From NCBI GenBank assembly GCA_050250135.1, contig JBFWPF010000010.1:1-64000 (forward strand): 64,000 nt of DNA. The letters are read 5' to 3'. The position numbers and the translations under genes were made by a program. The number at the start of each line of letters is the position of its first letter. Positions within the stretch are counted from its first letter, which is position 1. The notes under the pieces were generated by a model. That model saw only the letters and a list, made by a program, of their open reading frames with translations, searched no databases and was not told the origin of the DNA. The DNA comes from JBFWPF01 sp050250135 (GTDB lineage Bacteria; Chlamydiota; Chlamydiia; Chlamydiales; JAFEGQ01). Shown one piece after another: positions 1 to 7,717 of the stretch.

Positions 1-83
1 CTATTGCAACCCGCTATGAGAAATTAGCCCGCAACTTTCTCGGTGGAGTCTACCTTGCATCTGCTTTGATCTGGCTGAATTGA
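1..83 (+). pseudogene. IS5-family transposase, C-terminal end only
   Basis: The window opens inside a reading frame that runs from base 3 to a TGA at 81-83. Its translation contains RYEKLARNFLGGVYLASAL followed by IWLN, which matches the usual last residues of IS5-family (IS427/IS1031-like) DDE transposases, where an R-Y-E-K-x-A-x-N motif precedes a hydrophobic end. The rest of the gene lies outside the window, so it cannot be told whether the element is whole. It starts a cluster of insertion sequences that continues to 2580. Confidence 0.6.
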
Positions 84-356
84 AAGGACTCCCGGTATCA
101 ACTATTATTTTAATTGATTACACGCCCCAATTAGCTCGGCATCTCCGGCATGCCGGGTAATGGCAATGAAAATAACAGAATTCGGGCATCATTTGAGCGA
201 TTAGGTCTTTTGGAAGATCTTTGGCCATGACCCTGAGAGGCTGCTCCTCTCTTTAAGCGGGTTGTTGGAAAGAGAAGAGAACAACCCCCTTGACCCACGT
301 CACGCTGCTAAGACCTTATACCAATCCTAAAAAATAAGTTCACAGGTTAATCAAAG
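84..356. other. Intergenic stretch between two insertion sequences
   Basis: No convincing gene is seen. A short frame ending at the TGA near 237 (translation ends ERLGLLEDLWP) has no start or recognisable family. A small hairpin with CCGGCATGCCGG lies near 145-156. The stretch probably holds the 3' end of the IS5 element and the left end of the IS630 element, but I could not define terminal repeats for either. Confidence 0.3.
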
Positions 357-389
357 GTGCTATATCCTCTTCTGAAAAGGAGGTGGCGC

Positions 390-896
390 ATGGCTGGAAA
401 AATATTGAAGCCCTTGCACGGGATTGACCGGCATGATTTTGATAGACTTGCCAAAACTCAGGGCAGTGCAAGGGAGAGAAGGCGGTATCTGGCATTTGCT
501 CACATTAGCCAGGGCAAGAGTTTTTCAGAGGCTGCCGCTGCTGTGAGGGTGTCTCGTCGGGCCCTAATGAAGTGGGTCAAGCGATTTAGAGAGCAAGGAA
601 TTGATGGCTTAAAGGAATCGCCTGGCAGGGGGGCGAAGCTCTCTGTAAGCGCAGAAGAGCAAGCTGCTTTCAAAGAGGCTGTCCTCGAACTTCAAAGAAA
701 CCGGAATGGAGGGAGGATTAGAGGTAAGGATGTTTTAGAGCTTATGATAAAAAAGTATGGAATAGAGCCTTGTCTTAGTACAGTTTACAATACCTTGAAA
801 AGGGTGGATCTTGTTTGGATTTCAGGGCGCTCTCAACATCCTAACGCAGATATCGAAGCCCAAGAGAACTTTAAAAAAAATTCTCAAAGAACGTGA
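390..896 (+). CDS. IS630-family transposase, upstream reading frame (DNA-binding part)
   Basis: This frame encodes the N-terminal half of an IS630/Tc1-mariner transposase: a helix-turn-helix around SFSEAAAAVRVSRRALMKWV, then a winged-helix linker segment ending near STVYNTLKR. The ATG at 390 is preferred because an AAAAGGAGG ribosome site lies just upstream; an in-frame GTG at 357 lacks one. The frame stops at 894-896, four bases into the second frame. An A8 run at 873-880 precedes the stop, and a -1 shift there would give a continuous product with the next frame. That is either programmed frameshifting, as known in some IS families, or a simple indel. Confidence 0.8.
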   Translation: MAGKILKPLHGIDRHDFDRLAKTQGSARERRRYLAFAHISQGKSFSEAAAAVRVSRRALMKWVKRFREQGIDGLKESPGRGAKLSVSAEEQAAFKEAVLELQRNRNGGRIRGKDVLELMIKKYGIEPCLSTVYNTLKRVDLVWISGRSQHPNADIEAQENFKKNSQRT

Positions 897-1411
897 TGGA
901 AGTCCTCCCTCCTGGTGTAGAAATGGAAGCTGTCGACATCTGGTTTCAAGACGAAGCCAGGGTAGGTCAAAAGGGGACCGTTACCCGCACTTGGGCAGAG
1001 AAGGGAAGTCGGCCTCGCCTACTTCGGCAACAGCAATTTGAGTATGTCTATTTGTTTGGGGCCGTTTGTCCACAGCGAGACGAAGCTGTAGGGCTCGTCA
1101 TGCCCGGGGTCAACACGGAAGCGATGCTCCTCCACCTTCAGCTTGTTTCTGCCAAGATTCCAAAGGGGCGTCATGGAGTAATCGTCCTCGACCGAGCGGC
1201 TTGGCATACAACTAAGCGCCTCAAGAGATTTCCCAACTTATCTCTGCTGCCTCTCCCCCCGGCTTCCCCAGAGCTGAATCCAACCGAGCAAGTTTGGCAA
1301 GTTTTAAGGGATCGGTTTTTGAGTAACCGCTCATACGAAGGCTATGAGGAGATCGTTAGTGCTTGCTCAGGGCTAGCGCATCAAAAATTAACTTTTCATT
1401 TTAGGGCCTAG
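893..1411 (+). pseudogene. IS630-family transposase, catalytic frame, 3' truncated by ISAs1
   Basis: This is the catalytic DDE part of the IS630 transposase. The three acidic residues are visible in WFQDEARVG, VLDRAAWH and SPELNPTEQVW. The ATG at 893 overlaps the preceding stop, but productive synthesis probably needs a -1 shift on the A8 run at 873-880, which restores the family-like junction before VLPPGVE. From base 1368 onward the frame reads into the left terminal repeat of ISAs1, so the last residues (after roughly SACSG) are not IS630 sequence and the normal C-terminus of about 25-30 residues is missing. No IS630 remainder is seen after 2580, so the 3' end appears deleted. The element is probably dead. 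Confidence 0.8.
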
Positions 1412-2580
1412 ATGGCATGAATTTTACCTTCCCGACCAAAGGAGGTAGAATATGTCGGCCAATGAAAAGACCAGCCCAAGAATTGTGGACCACTTCAGTC
1501 TGTGTGATGACCCTCGACGTTGTCGTATCCAACACAAACTCATTGACATCCTAGTCATTATCATCCTCGCTACTATGTGCGGAGAGGAGGGCTGGGAGGG
1601 GTTTGTTGATTGGGCAACGGACAAGGAGGAATATCTGCGACGGTTTCTTCCTTTGTCGAATGGCATCCCATCGCCTGACACCCTGCGTCGAGTCGTGGAA
1701 AGGGTAGACGTAGACCAGTTCCTGTCGGCATTCATTGGGTGGACCGAGGAAGTTAAAGTCCGGATCCCTGGTCAGATGTGTTTTGATGGAAAAACTCTCC
1801 GGAAAGCCGGCAGTCCACTTCATATTGTCTCAGCGTGGTGTGAGGCTAATCGAATGGTATTGGGAGCTGTCCACACGGAGCAAAAGGGGAAGGAAATCCC
1901 AGCTATCGACAAGCTGCTTGACTTGCTCATCCTGCAGGAAGGCGATATCGTGACGATTGATGCCATAGGCTGTCAACAGCAGATCATCTCAAAGATTGTG
2001 GACCAGAAGGCTGACTATGTCATTGCCCTGAAGGGTAACCAGGGCAACCTACATGGGGAAGTCGAGAACTACTTTTTCCAAGCTGTGAAGGCCCCGGTCG
2101 AGGCACATTGTGAAGCTGTAGGTGCCCTGGAGGTACTCCGTGGCCGATCGGATATTCATGAGGTTTGGGTAACGCAGAACCTGGACTGGCTCCCTCAGCT
2201 AGGCGATTGGCCAGGTCTCCGTAGCCTGATCATGGTGGAGCGACGCTGGGAAGCAGCCGGCAAGAAGCAGCAGGAGCGGCGATATTATATATCTAGCCTG
2301 CGATATTCACCGGAGCAACTGGGCCATCTGATTCGCCGACACTGGTCGATAGAAAACGAATTTCATTGGCATTTGGACGTGACCATGAAAGAAGACGAGA
2401 GCGACATCGGGGCAGCAGCTAACAAGAATCTCCGAGTGGCCCGCACTATTGCGCTGAATTTGCTACGTGAGGACCACACCTACAAGCGTGGCCTGAGGGC
2501 AAAGATGCGAAGGTGCCATCGCTCAGAAGCGTACCTGGATCAGGTCTTATCAGTAGGAAATTTTTGATGCGCTAGCCCTG
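1368..2580 (+). mobile_element. Complete ISAs1-family insertion sequence
   Basis: The element is 1213 bp and bounded by perfect 22-bp inverted terminal repeats at 1368-1389 and 2559-2580; the left one begins CAGGGCTAGCGCATC. One transposase gene fills it and its TGA lies inside the right repeat. It interrupts the 3' end of the IS630 transposase. The bases outside the two ends (GTGCTTGCT before, CCTTCGACA after) are not duplicated, so the insertion was followed by a deletion or rearrangement on one side. Confidence 0.88.
1452..2567 (+). CDS. ISAs1-family transposase
   Basis: A full-length transposase of 371 residues for the ISAs1 branch of the IS4-like DDE enzymes. The N-terminal DDE_Tnp_1-associated region is seen in DPRRCRIQHKLIDILVI and the G-x-x-S-P-D-T-L-R-R segment. 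The acidic triad is carried by CFDGKTLRKA, VTIDAIGCQ and IENEFHWHLDV. The ALKGNQ segment is typical of the family. An AAAGGAGG ribosome site lies eight bases before the ATG. Nothing suggests inactivation, so this copy may be mobile. Confidence 0.92.
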   Translation: MSANEKTSPRIVDHFSLCDDPRRCRIQHKLIDILVIIILATMCGEEGWEGFVDWATDKEEYLRRFLPLSNGIPSPDTLRRVVERVDVDQFLSAFIGWTEEVKVRIPGQMCFDGKTLRKAGSPLHIVSAWCEANRMVLGAVHTEQKGKEIPAIDKLLDLLILQEGDIVTIDAIGCQQQIISKIVDQKADYVIALKGNQGNLHGEVENYFFQAVKAPVEAHCEAVGALEVLRGRSDIHEVWVTQNLDWLPQLGDWPGLRSLIMVERRWEAAGKKQQERRYYISSLRYSPEQLGHLIRRHWSIENEFHWHLDVTMKEDESDIGAAANKNLRVARTIALNLLREDHTYKRGLRAKMRRCHRSEAYLDQVLSVGNF

Positions 2581-2624
2581 CCTTCGACATACGCAGCTTA
2601 ATTATCCTTATTGTCAATCCTATT

Positions 2625-2702
2625 ATGTGGATGTTCTTGGTTTACGCTACGGGCTCGACAGATTTATTGGTGCGCGACAGGTACAAATTGGGAGGACATT
2701 GA
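2625..2702 (+). pseudogene. Short open frame beside ISAs1, possible gene tail
   Basis: A frame that is already open at the ISAs1 right end continues through an ATG at 2625 to a TGA at 2700-2702. The last 25 residues begin MWMFLVYATG and end YKLGGH. Upstream residues in the same frame are hydrophobic (SLIILIVNPI). It could be the 3' remnant of a membrane-protein gene destroyed by ISAs1, or chance. Its stop precedes the GTG of the next gene by one base, which would suit translational coupling. No family was recognised. Confidence 0.25.
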
Positions 2703-2703
2703 C

Positions 2704-3033
2704 GTGTTACTGCGGCCTCTATTCCTATTTCTATGGCACATGGTTCTCCACTCCTTTGATTGGCTGGCCCCTCACTTGGCTGGTCTGGGTTTTCATCAAC
2801 AACTAGCGATCCATGTGGCACTTGGCGGGGCATTGACCCTCCTTGTGGTTGGCCTTGGGGGTTATCTCCTAAATCGAATGCTGGGGTGGAGGAGCCTACT
2901 GATCCTGCTGGTTACACCTGGGATATGGCTAGTCTTGCTACTCTATACCAACTCTCTCCGCTTGTTTTGGAAGGGTGTCTCTGTTCCCGTACCGACTACT
3001 AGCACAGCAATAGCCAATGCTAGGAGAGATTAG
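2704..3033 (+). CDS. Small hydrophobic membrane protein, unknown
   Basis: A 109-residue protein starting at GTG 2704, chosen because GGAGG at 2691-2695 sits at a normal distance. The longer frame back to TTG 2611 lacks a ribosome site. About three membrane segments are visible: FLFLWHMVLHSFDWL, then the stretch around ALTLLVVGLGGYLL, then SLLILLVTPGIWLVLLLY. The C-terminus is short and polar. No family was recognised. The gene sits directly after ISAs1 and may itself be a fragment or an imported gene. Confidence 0.5.
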   Translation: MLLRPLFLFLWHMVLHSFDWLAPHLAGLGFHQQLAIHVALGGALTLLVVGLGGYLLNRMLGWRSLLILLVTPGIWLVLLLYTNSLRLFWKGVSVPVPTTSTAIANARRD

Positions 3034-3078
3034 AGCGCATCATCAATTTTCCCTTCAGACCCTGGTGAAAGGGGTCTC

Positions 3079-3948
3079 TTACCAGGCGGCTAGGCGGAGA
3101 AAGGCCTCGGCTGGCCAACGGAGGGCTCGGTATTCCCACGCCCTTACAACAAGGCCGGGGACGGGGAGGTCGATTGGCCGACCCACCAGCCGGGAGCCCG
3201 AATAGATGACGAGAGCCATCTGGGCCGCCCCCAGCAGAAAACGGGAGGGGTGGTAGGCGATCCGGCGGGGAAGGCCCCCATTGATCCCCTGACTCAGGGA
3301 ACCGAGGATCCCTATCTTGTAAAAGGGGATCTTCTGGTCGGTGACAAGAGCAGATGGCCAGTGAACGGTGTTCTGATAGTATCCTTCGTAGTCTGCGGGT
3401 TCCTTCTCGAGTGGAGAATTAAGGATCCAGGGGTGGAAGTCTAATACCGCAGTCTTATGCCAGTAAGCCTGGTAGGAGTCATCACGGGGGCGCTGATGAA
3501 CTTTCACCGTCGGTACCAAAAAGCTCAGGGCAAGGGCCACATACCAGTGCTGATCGAGAAACCCCTTAGAGAGGCCCACGTCATGGGATAACCCAAGGCC
3601 CGAATAGCTCCTAGGGCCGACGTATTTTATCTGAAGTACCTCTGCAGGATCGAGCTCAGGGCGGCGGCTATCCCGCCAGACATTCACCAGCCCTACTGAG
3701 GTCTCCTCAACAAGGCCATGCTTTCCCCCGCGATCGGGGTCGGCCCCAAACAGGTGGATCCCCAGGCAGCCCTTTAGACCCGTCCCGTGGCGGAGGGTGT
3801 CTACCACCAAAAGATGGGATAGAGAACTCTCAAAAAGGTGGTACAGGCAGTAGCCGCTATAGCCCAACCAAGCAGCCCTAACGGGCCAGGTATTGGCCAC
3901 CCAACAAGCGGCTTTATAGCAAGATTGTGCACCCGATACAATAAACAT
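3079..3948 (-). CDS. Unknown protein with an HGT-motif segment
   Basis: A 289-residue protein that is the only long frame here, so it is probably real. It starts with a Cys/Trp/Tyr-rich hydrophobic segment of about 50 residues. Then comes VVDTLRHGTGLKGCLGI (roughly 49-65), then a Gly-rich part (GADPDRGG), followed by mixed polar sequence with many Tyr and Trp. The H-G-T then Ile then Gly spacing recalls the NAD-binding motif of diphtheria-toxin/PARP-type ADP-ribosyltransferases, but this is only a resemblance and the other motifs were not identified. A good minus-strand promoter lies immediately upstream. It is isolated between an IS-rich region and an oppositely ending metabolic operon, which suits an accessory gene or a secreted effector. 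Confidence 0.5.
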   Translation of the reverse strand: MFIVSGAQSCYKAACWVANTWPVRAAWLGYSGYCLYHLFESSLSHLLVVDTLRHGTGLKGCLGIHLFGADPDRGGKHGLVEETSVGLVNVWRDSRRPELDPAEVLQIKYVGPRSYSGLGLSHDVGLSKGFLDQHWYVALALSFLVPTVKVHQRPRDDSYQAYWHKTAVLDFHPWILNSPLEKEPADYEGYYQNTVHWPSALVTDQKIPFYKIGILGSLSQGINGGLPRRIAYHPSRFLLGAAQMALVIYSGSRLVGRPIDLPVPGLVVRAWEYRALRWPAEAFLRLAAW

Positions 3949-3954
3949 GCTATA

Positions 3955-3983
3955 ATTATTAATATTTTCCCATTACTTGTCAA
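3955..3983 (-). promoter_or_regulatory. Sigma70-like promoter for the unknown gene ending at 3079
   Basis: On the minus strand TTGACA (3978-3983) is separated by 17 bp from AATAAT (3955-3960), in a very AT-rich stretch that stands out from the GC-rich surroundings. The ATG at 3948 is only about seven bases beyond the -10 box. The message would therefore be almost leaderless unless translation starts further inside the gene. A second TTGACA lies at 4001-4006. Confidence 0.5.
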
Positions 3984-4002
3984 TAAACAAAAAAATATAT
4001 TG

Positions 4003-4467
4003 TCAATTACAGGGGGTGTCGGGGTTCTGGGGGAGATTGGGGGGGACCCGGCGTAAGGGACAGGGGTTCTGGCCGGGGCGGCTAGTGGCGTAGCCGATAA
4101 GGTTGCCCATCTGGTCAAGAACCGCCTGGGCCTGGGGAGCGAGCTCAGGGCTCTCCCGGATGATCAGGGTCAGGGCCGCCCTATCCTGCTCGAAAAGGAG
4201 AGGAAAGGTCCCCTGGACCAGCTGGCGGTAGAGGATCGGGCTGCGCCAGGTATAGGCAAGCTGCTGCTCAAAGCGGCGGACCCGGTAGCCCGCCTGGGCG
4301 ATCTGGGTCTCAAAAAGCTCCCTCTGCAGGCGCTCTGCCCGCTCCTGAAGGCGTCCCGCCTCTACGGCAATGGTGTTGTAGTCGCGAGCGAACTCCTCCA
4401 CCCGCCGATCAAATGGGGTAGCACAGGCGGTCTTGTCGAGGGGGCGGTCGGGCCCGGTAAACGGACA
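4003..4467 (-). CDS. Putative coiled-coil protein, start uncertain
   Basis: The frame downstream of the M50 protease encodes a charged, helix-prone protein with segments such as RRVEEFARDYNTIAVEAGRL and QERAERLQRELFETQIAQAG that suggest a coiled coil. The end is Pro-rich. The open frame extends back under the M50 gene, but only the part after about 4500 looks like protein. Just past the M50 stop it reads AGVLLLVCSSLCPF, which could be a signal or lipoprotein segment, yet no ATG or GTG precedes it. The TTG at 4467 is the only nearby start and has no clear ribosome site. It may be a real gene with a rare start or a remnant. No family was recognised. Confidence 0.4.
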   Translation of the reverse strand, partial: CPFTGPDRPLDKTACATPFDRRVEEFARDYNTIAVEAGRLQERAERLQRELFETQIAQAGYRVRRFEQQLAYTWRSPILYRQLVQGTFPLLFEQDRAALTLIIRESPELAPQAQAVLDQMGNLIGYATSRPGQNPCPLRRVPPNLPQNPDTPCN

Positions 4468-4481
4468 CAAGGAAGAGCAGA

Positions 4482-5615
4482 CTAGGAGGAGAACTCCTGC
4501 TCGAGCGACGGAAAGAGGGGATCTTTGCGGATAGGGTCGAACTCCTCCCGCTTGAGCGCCTCCTCGATGCCGTCCATCTTCTCCTGCTTGGCGCACTTGA
4601 GCCACCCCACCGCTGGTCTTACTTCCCGTTTCGCAGCATGGGAGAGCGCGTTGATAAAGGCAATATCCCCACTGGGGAAGTTCTGGAAACACTCCTTGCC
4701 ACTCGAGATCGCCTCATCATAGTCCCGGTTCTTGTAGGCAAGCTTCTGGTAGAGGAGGAGGGCCTCAGGGCTGAGCCGCTTGCGGATCTCCTTGAGGTAG
4801 GTATAGGCCTTCCCCTGCTCCCCCTTGTCAGCCCAAAGGGTAGCGGCCGATTCGGTAGCCGCAGCAAAGATCAACCCCTTACCCGTAGAATTGCGGGCCT
4901 GCTCATAGAGGCTTAGGGCCTCATCGGTGTGCCCCTGCTCCCTCATCTCTTCGGCTCGGCGGAAGAGATTCTGTACCTTCTCATCCACGTCCCGGTCGGT
5001 AACGTCGCGGACCGAGCGCCAGCCCCGAAACGACTCGAAGGTGAGGAGGAAAAAGAGGGCCCCCGCTAGGAACCAGCCAACGATAAAAAAGGCGATCGTG
5101 GCAGCAGCGCCCAAGACCATGCTGGCAATGAGGGCGATCGAGAGGCCGCGGGCCCCAAAGATCCCCTCCAGAATCACCCGCATGAGGTGCCCCCCGTCAA
5201 GAGGGAGGACGGGGAAGAGGTTCAAGAGGGTCCAGATCAGATTGACAAATGCCCCCCCCTTGATGGCGATCTGAGCCAGAAGGGGCCAGTGGGCGGCCGT
5301 TGGAAGGAGGGCATAGCACCCCAAACCGAGGAGAAGGCCAAAAAGGGGGCCGTTAAATATTATAATAAACTCTTTAATTTTTCCGAGCTTGGGCCCCTCG
5401 CGGGCGGTAAGGCCGCCGAACATCATGATCTGGATCCGGACGCTCTGCTTGAAGGCCATTGCAGTGAGGGCGTGGCCGAGCTCGTGAACGATGATCGAGA
5501 CGAGGATGACGAGGGCCATGACGATGGTCCCCCAGAGGGACTCGGTATAGAGAAAGCCGATCAGGAGGGCAAAGACCCAGAAGAGGGGGTGGATCGAGAG
5601 GGAAAACCGCTTCAT
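4482..5615 (-). CDS. M50 (site-2 protease family) membrane metalloprotease with C-terminal helical repeats
   Basis: A 377-residue membrane protein. The zinc site is visible as VHELGHA in the second membrane segment (about 44-50) and the third ligand in PLDGGHLMR. Between them are further membrane helices and FNGPLFGLLLGLG, as in SpoIVFB/site-2 proteases. After about residue 200 the protein becomes soluble and helical, with TPR-like pairs (EEMREQGHTDEALSLYEQA, KLAYKNRDYDEAISSGKE). Such proteases cut substrates within the membrane; the substrate here is unknown. The ATG overlaps the sucD stop by four bases, so it is translationally coupled to the sucCD operon. Confidence 0.85.
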   Translation of the reverse strand: MKRFSLSIHPLFWVFALLIGFLYTESLWGTIVMALVILVSIIVHELGHALTAMAFKQSVRIQIMMFGGLTAREGPKLGKIKEFIIIFNGPLFGLLLGLGCYALLPTAAHWPLLAQIAIKGGAFVNLIWTLLNLFPVLPLDGGHLMRVILEGIFGARGLSIALIASMVLGAAATIAFFIVGWFLAGALFFLLTFESFRGWRSVRDVTDRDVDEKVQNLFRRAEEMREQGHTDEALSLYEQARNSTGKGLIFAAATESAATLWADKGEQGKAYTYLKEIRKRLSPEALLLYQKLAYKNRDYDEAISSGKECFQNFPSGDIAFINALSHAAKREVRPAVGWLKCAKQEKMDGIEEALKREEFDPIRKDPLFPSLEQEFSS

Positions 5616-6481
5616 GCGAGCGCGCTCTTCATCGCCTCGCCCATTTCGGCGGGTGACTTGGCAACGGTGGCGCCCGCCTTTTGGAGGGCCTTGACCTTGT
5701 CGGCTGCGGTCCCCTTGCCGCCTGAGACAATGGCGCCGGCATGGCCCATCCTGCGGCCGGGAGTGGCGGTGGCACCGGCGATAAAGGCAGCAACCGGTTT
5801 GGAGCCCTTTTCCCTAATCCAAGCGGCCGCCTCCTCCTCAGCGCTGCCGCCGATCTCGCCGATCATCAGGATCCCTTCCGTTTCGGGGTCGCCTTCGAAG
5901 AGCTCGAGCATGTCGACAAAGCTGGTCCCGTTGAGGGGATCGCCGCCGATACCGACGCAGGTCGACTGACCAAGGCCATTGCGGGTCGTCTGCCAAACCG
6001 CTTCGTAGGTGAGGGTTCCCGATCGGGAGACAATCCCAATCTTCCCTCTCTTGTGGATGTAACCGGGCATGATCCCAATTTTACACTCGCCGGGGGTAAT
6101 CACGCCAGGACAGTTGGGGCCGATAAGGCGGCTTTTTGAACCGGCCATGATCCGTTTGACCTCAAGCATATCGCGTACCGGAATCCCTTCGGTGATGCAG
6201 ACGATCAGTTCGATGCCGGCGTCCTCGGCCTCAAGGATTGCGTCGGCGGCAAAGGGGGGTGGGACAAAGATCAGGCTGGCGGTGGGCTGGGTGGCCTTTT
6301 TTGCCTCGTGGACGGTGTCAAAGATGGGAAGACCGAGGGTGGTCTGCCCCCCCTTGCCGGGGGTAACCCCTCCGACATACTTGGAGCCATACTCGAGCCC
6401 CTGCTGGGTGTGGAAGGAGCCAGCATTGCCGGTGATCCCTTGGGTGATGACGCGGGTTGCTTTGTCGATCAGGACAGCCAT
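5612..6481 (-). CDS. sucD: Succinyl-CoA synthetase alpha subunit
   Basis: SucD (289 residues, normal length) forms the CoA-binding and phosphohistidine subunit of succinyl-CoA synthetase, which makes ATP or GTP from succinyl-CoA in the TCA cycle. Visible landmarks are the N-terminal GITGNAGSFHTQQGL CoA/Rossmann region, GPNCPGVITP, SRSGTLTYE and the phosphorylated histidine in GRRMGHAGAI. It lies five bases after sucC and its TGA overlaps the ATG of the M50 protease, forming a three-gene unit. The sucC-sucD pair is standard in Chlamydiota. Confidence 0.97.
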   Translation of the reverse strand: MAVLIDKATRVITQGITGNAGSFHTQQGLEYGSKYVGGVTPGKGGQTTLGLPIFDTVHEAKKATQPTASLIFVPPPFAADAILEAEDAGIELIVCITEGIPVRDMLEVKRIMAGSKSRLIGPNCPGVITPGECKIGIMPGYIHKRGKIGIVSRSGTLTYEAVWQTTRNGLGQSTCVGIGGDPLNGTSFVDMLELFEGDPETEGILMIGEIGGSAEEEAAAWIREKGSKPVAAFIAGATATPGRRMGHAGAIVSGGKGTAADKVKALQKAGATVAKSPAEMGEAMKSALA

Positions 6482-6486
6482 GGGAC

Positions 6487-7647
6487 CTACCGGAGGGTAG
6501 CGACAACCTTCTCAGCAGCTGAGGCGAGGTCGTCGGCGGTGATGATGTTGAGCTTGGACTCCTTGAGGAGGGCTTTGCCGTGGGAGACGTTGGTCCCCTC
6601 CATCCGGACAACGAGGGGGACGTGGATATCGAGCTCTTTGGCAGCCGCGATCACCCCTTCGGCGATAGTGGCGCAGTTCATGATGCCGCCAAAGATGTTG
6701 ATCAGGATCGCCTTCACCTTGGGATCGGAGAGGATGATCTTAAAGCCGGCAGCAACCTTCTCCTTATCGGCACTCCCGCCGACATCGAGGAAGTTGGCAG
6801 GGCGGCCGCCATAGACAGCGATGATATCCATCGTGGCCATCGCAAGGCCAGCTCCGTTGACCATGCAGCCGATGTTCCCATCGAGGGCGATGTAGGCGAG
6901 GTCATACTTGGTGGCGGCTACCTCCCCTTCGGGCTGCTGCGTGGGGTCGTAGTACTGGGCAATCTCTTTCTGCCGGAAGAGGGCGTTGTCGTCGATGGCG
7001 AGCTTGGCATCGAGGGCGAGAAGCTCCCCCTTAGGGGTCTCAACCAAGGGGTTGATCTCGAGGAGGGAGGCGTCGGTATCGGTAAAGGCCTTGGCCAGCC
7101 CGCTCACGATCTTCTTCCCCTGTTTGGCCAGCTCCCCCTTCCATCCCATAAACTTCATCAGCCGGACGAGGTGGAAACCCCGAACCCGCCCATCAAGCTC
7201 GATCGGGACCGTCAGGATCCGCTCAGGGGTCTTGGCGGCGACCTCCTCGATCTCCATCCCCCCTTCAGGGGAGGCAATAATGGTCGGAGTGGCGCTCTCC
7301 CGGTCGATGATGCAGCCGATGTAGTACTCCTTGGCGATGTCGACCGGATCGGAGATAAGCACCTGATGGGCGGTGACCCCTTCGGGCCCCGTCTGGTGGG
7401 TCACCAGGTGCATCCCGATCATCCCCTTGCAGAGGGAGAGGATCTCGTCAGGAGTCTTGCCGAATTTCACACCCCCCGCCTTCCCCCGCCCGCCCGCATG
7501 GACCTGGACCTTGACCACGCCGGCCTTCAATCCGCTCTCTTTAAGAAATTTGCGAGCCTCCTCAACGGAGCTGGCGACCCCATAGCGGGGGATGGGGATC
7601 CCATACTTAGCCAGGATCTCTTTGGCTTGGTACTCGTGGGTGTTCAT
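6487..7647 (-). CDS. sucC: Succinyl-CoA synthetase beta subunit
   Basis: SucC (386 residues) is the nucleotide-binding ATP-grasp subunit. It begins MNTHEYQAKEILAKYGIP as usual. VKVQVHAGGRGKAGGVK (about 45-61) is the ATP-grasp phosphate loop region and EINPLVETP is the metal/nucleotide site. The C-terminal NIFGGIMNC segment contacts SucD. The gene is the first of sucC-sucD-M50 and is divergent from ftsY across a 70-bp gap that must hold both promoters. The same divergent neighbourhood is known in Chlamydia. Confidence 0.97.
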   Translation of the reverse strand: MNTHEYQAKEILAKYGIPIPRYGVASSVEEARKFLKESGLKAGVVKVQVHAGGRGKAGGVKFGKTPDEILSLCKGMIGMHLVTHQTGPEGVTAHQVLISDPVDIAKEYYIGCIIDRESATPTIIASPEGGMEIEEVAAKTPERILTVPIELDGRVRGFHLVRLMKFMGWKGELAKQGKKIVSGLAKAFTDTDASLLEINPLVETPKGELLALDAKLAIDDNALFRQKEIAQYYDPTQQPEGEVAATKYDLAYIALDGNIGCMVNGAGLAMATMDIIAVYGGRPANFLDVGGSADKEKVAAGFKIILSDPKVKAILINIFGGIMNCATIAEGVIAAAKELDIHVPLVVRMEGTNVSHGKALLKESKLNIITADDLASAAEKVVATLR

Positions 7648-7717
7648 ACCCCCCGTCTAGCTTAACTAAAATTTTTTCTCCATAGAATTCATTCCCTCCC
7701 CTCTTTACAATGGCTCC

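Noticed and set aside
1392..1411. Right terminal repeat of IS630 (CCTAAAA-like match to 326-340)
   Set aside because: This segment lies inside ISAs1, whose perfect terminal repeat begins at 1368, so the similarity is chance.
6580..7665. Long plus-strand frame of 361 codons opposite sucC
   Set aside because: Its composition (many Asp, Gly, Leu with no motifs) is that of a shadow of sucC, which is certain on the minus strand.
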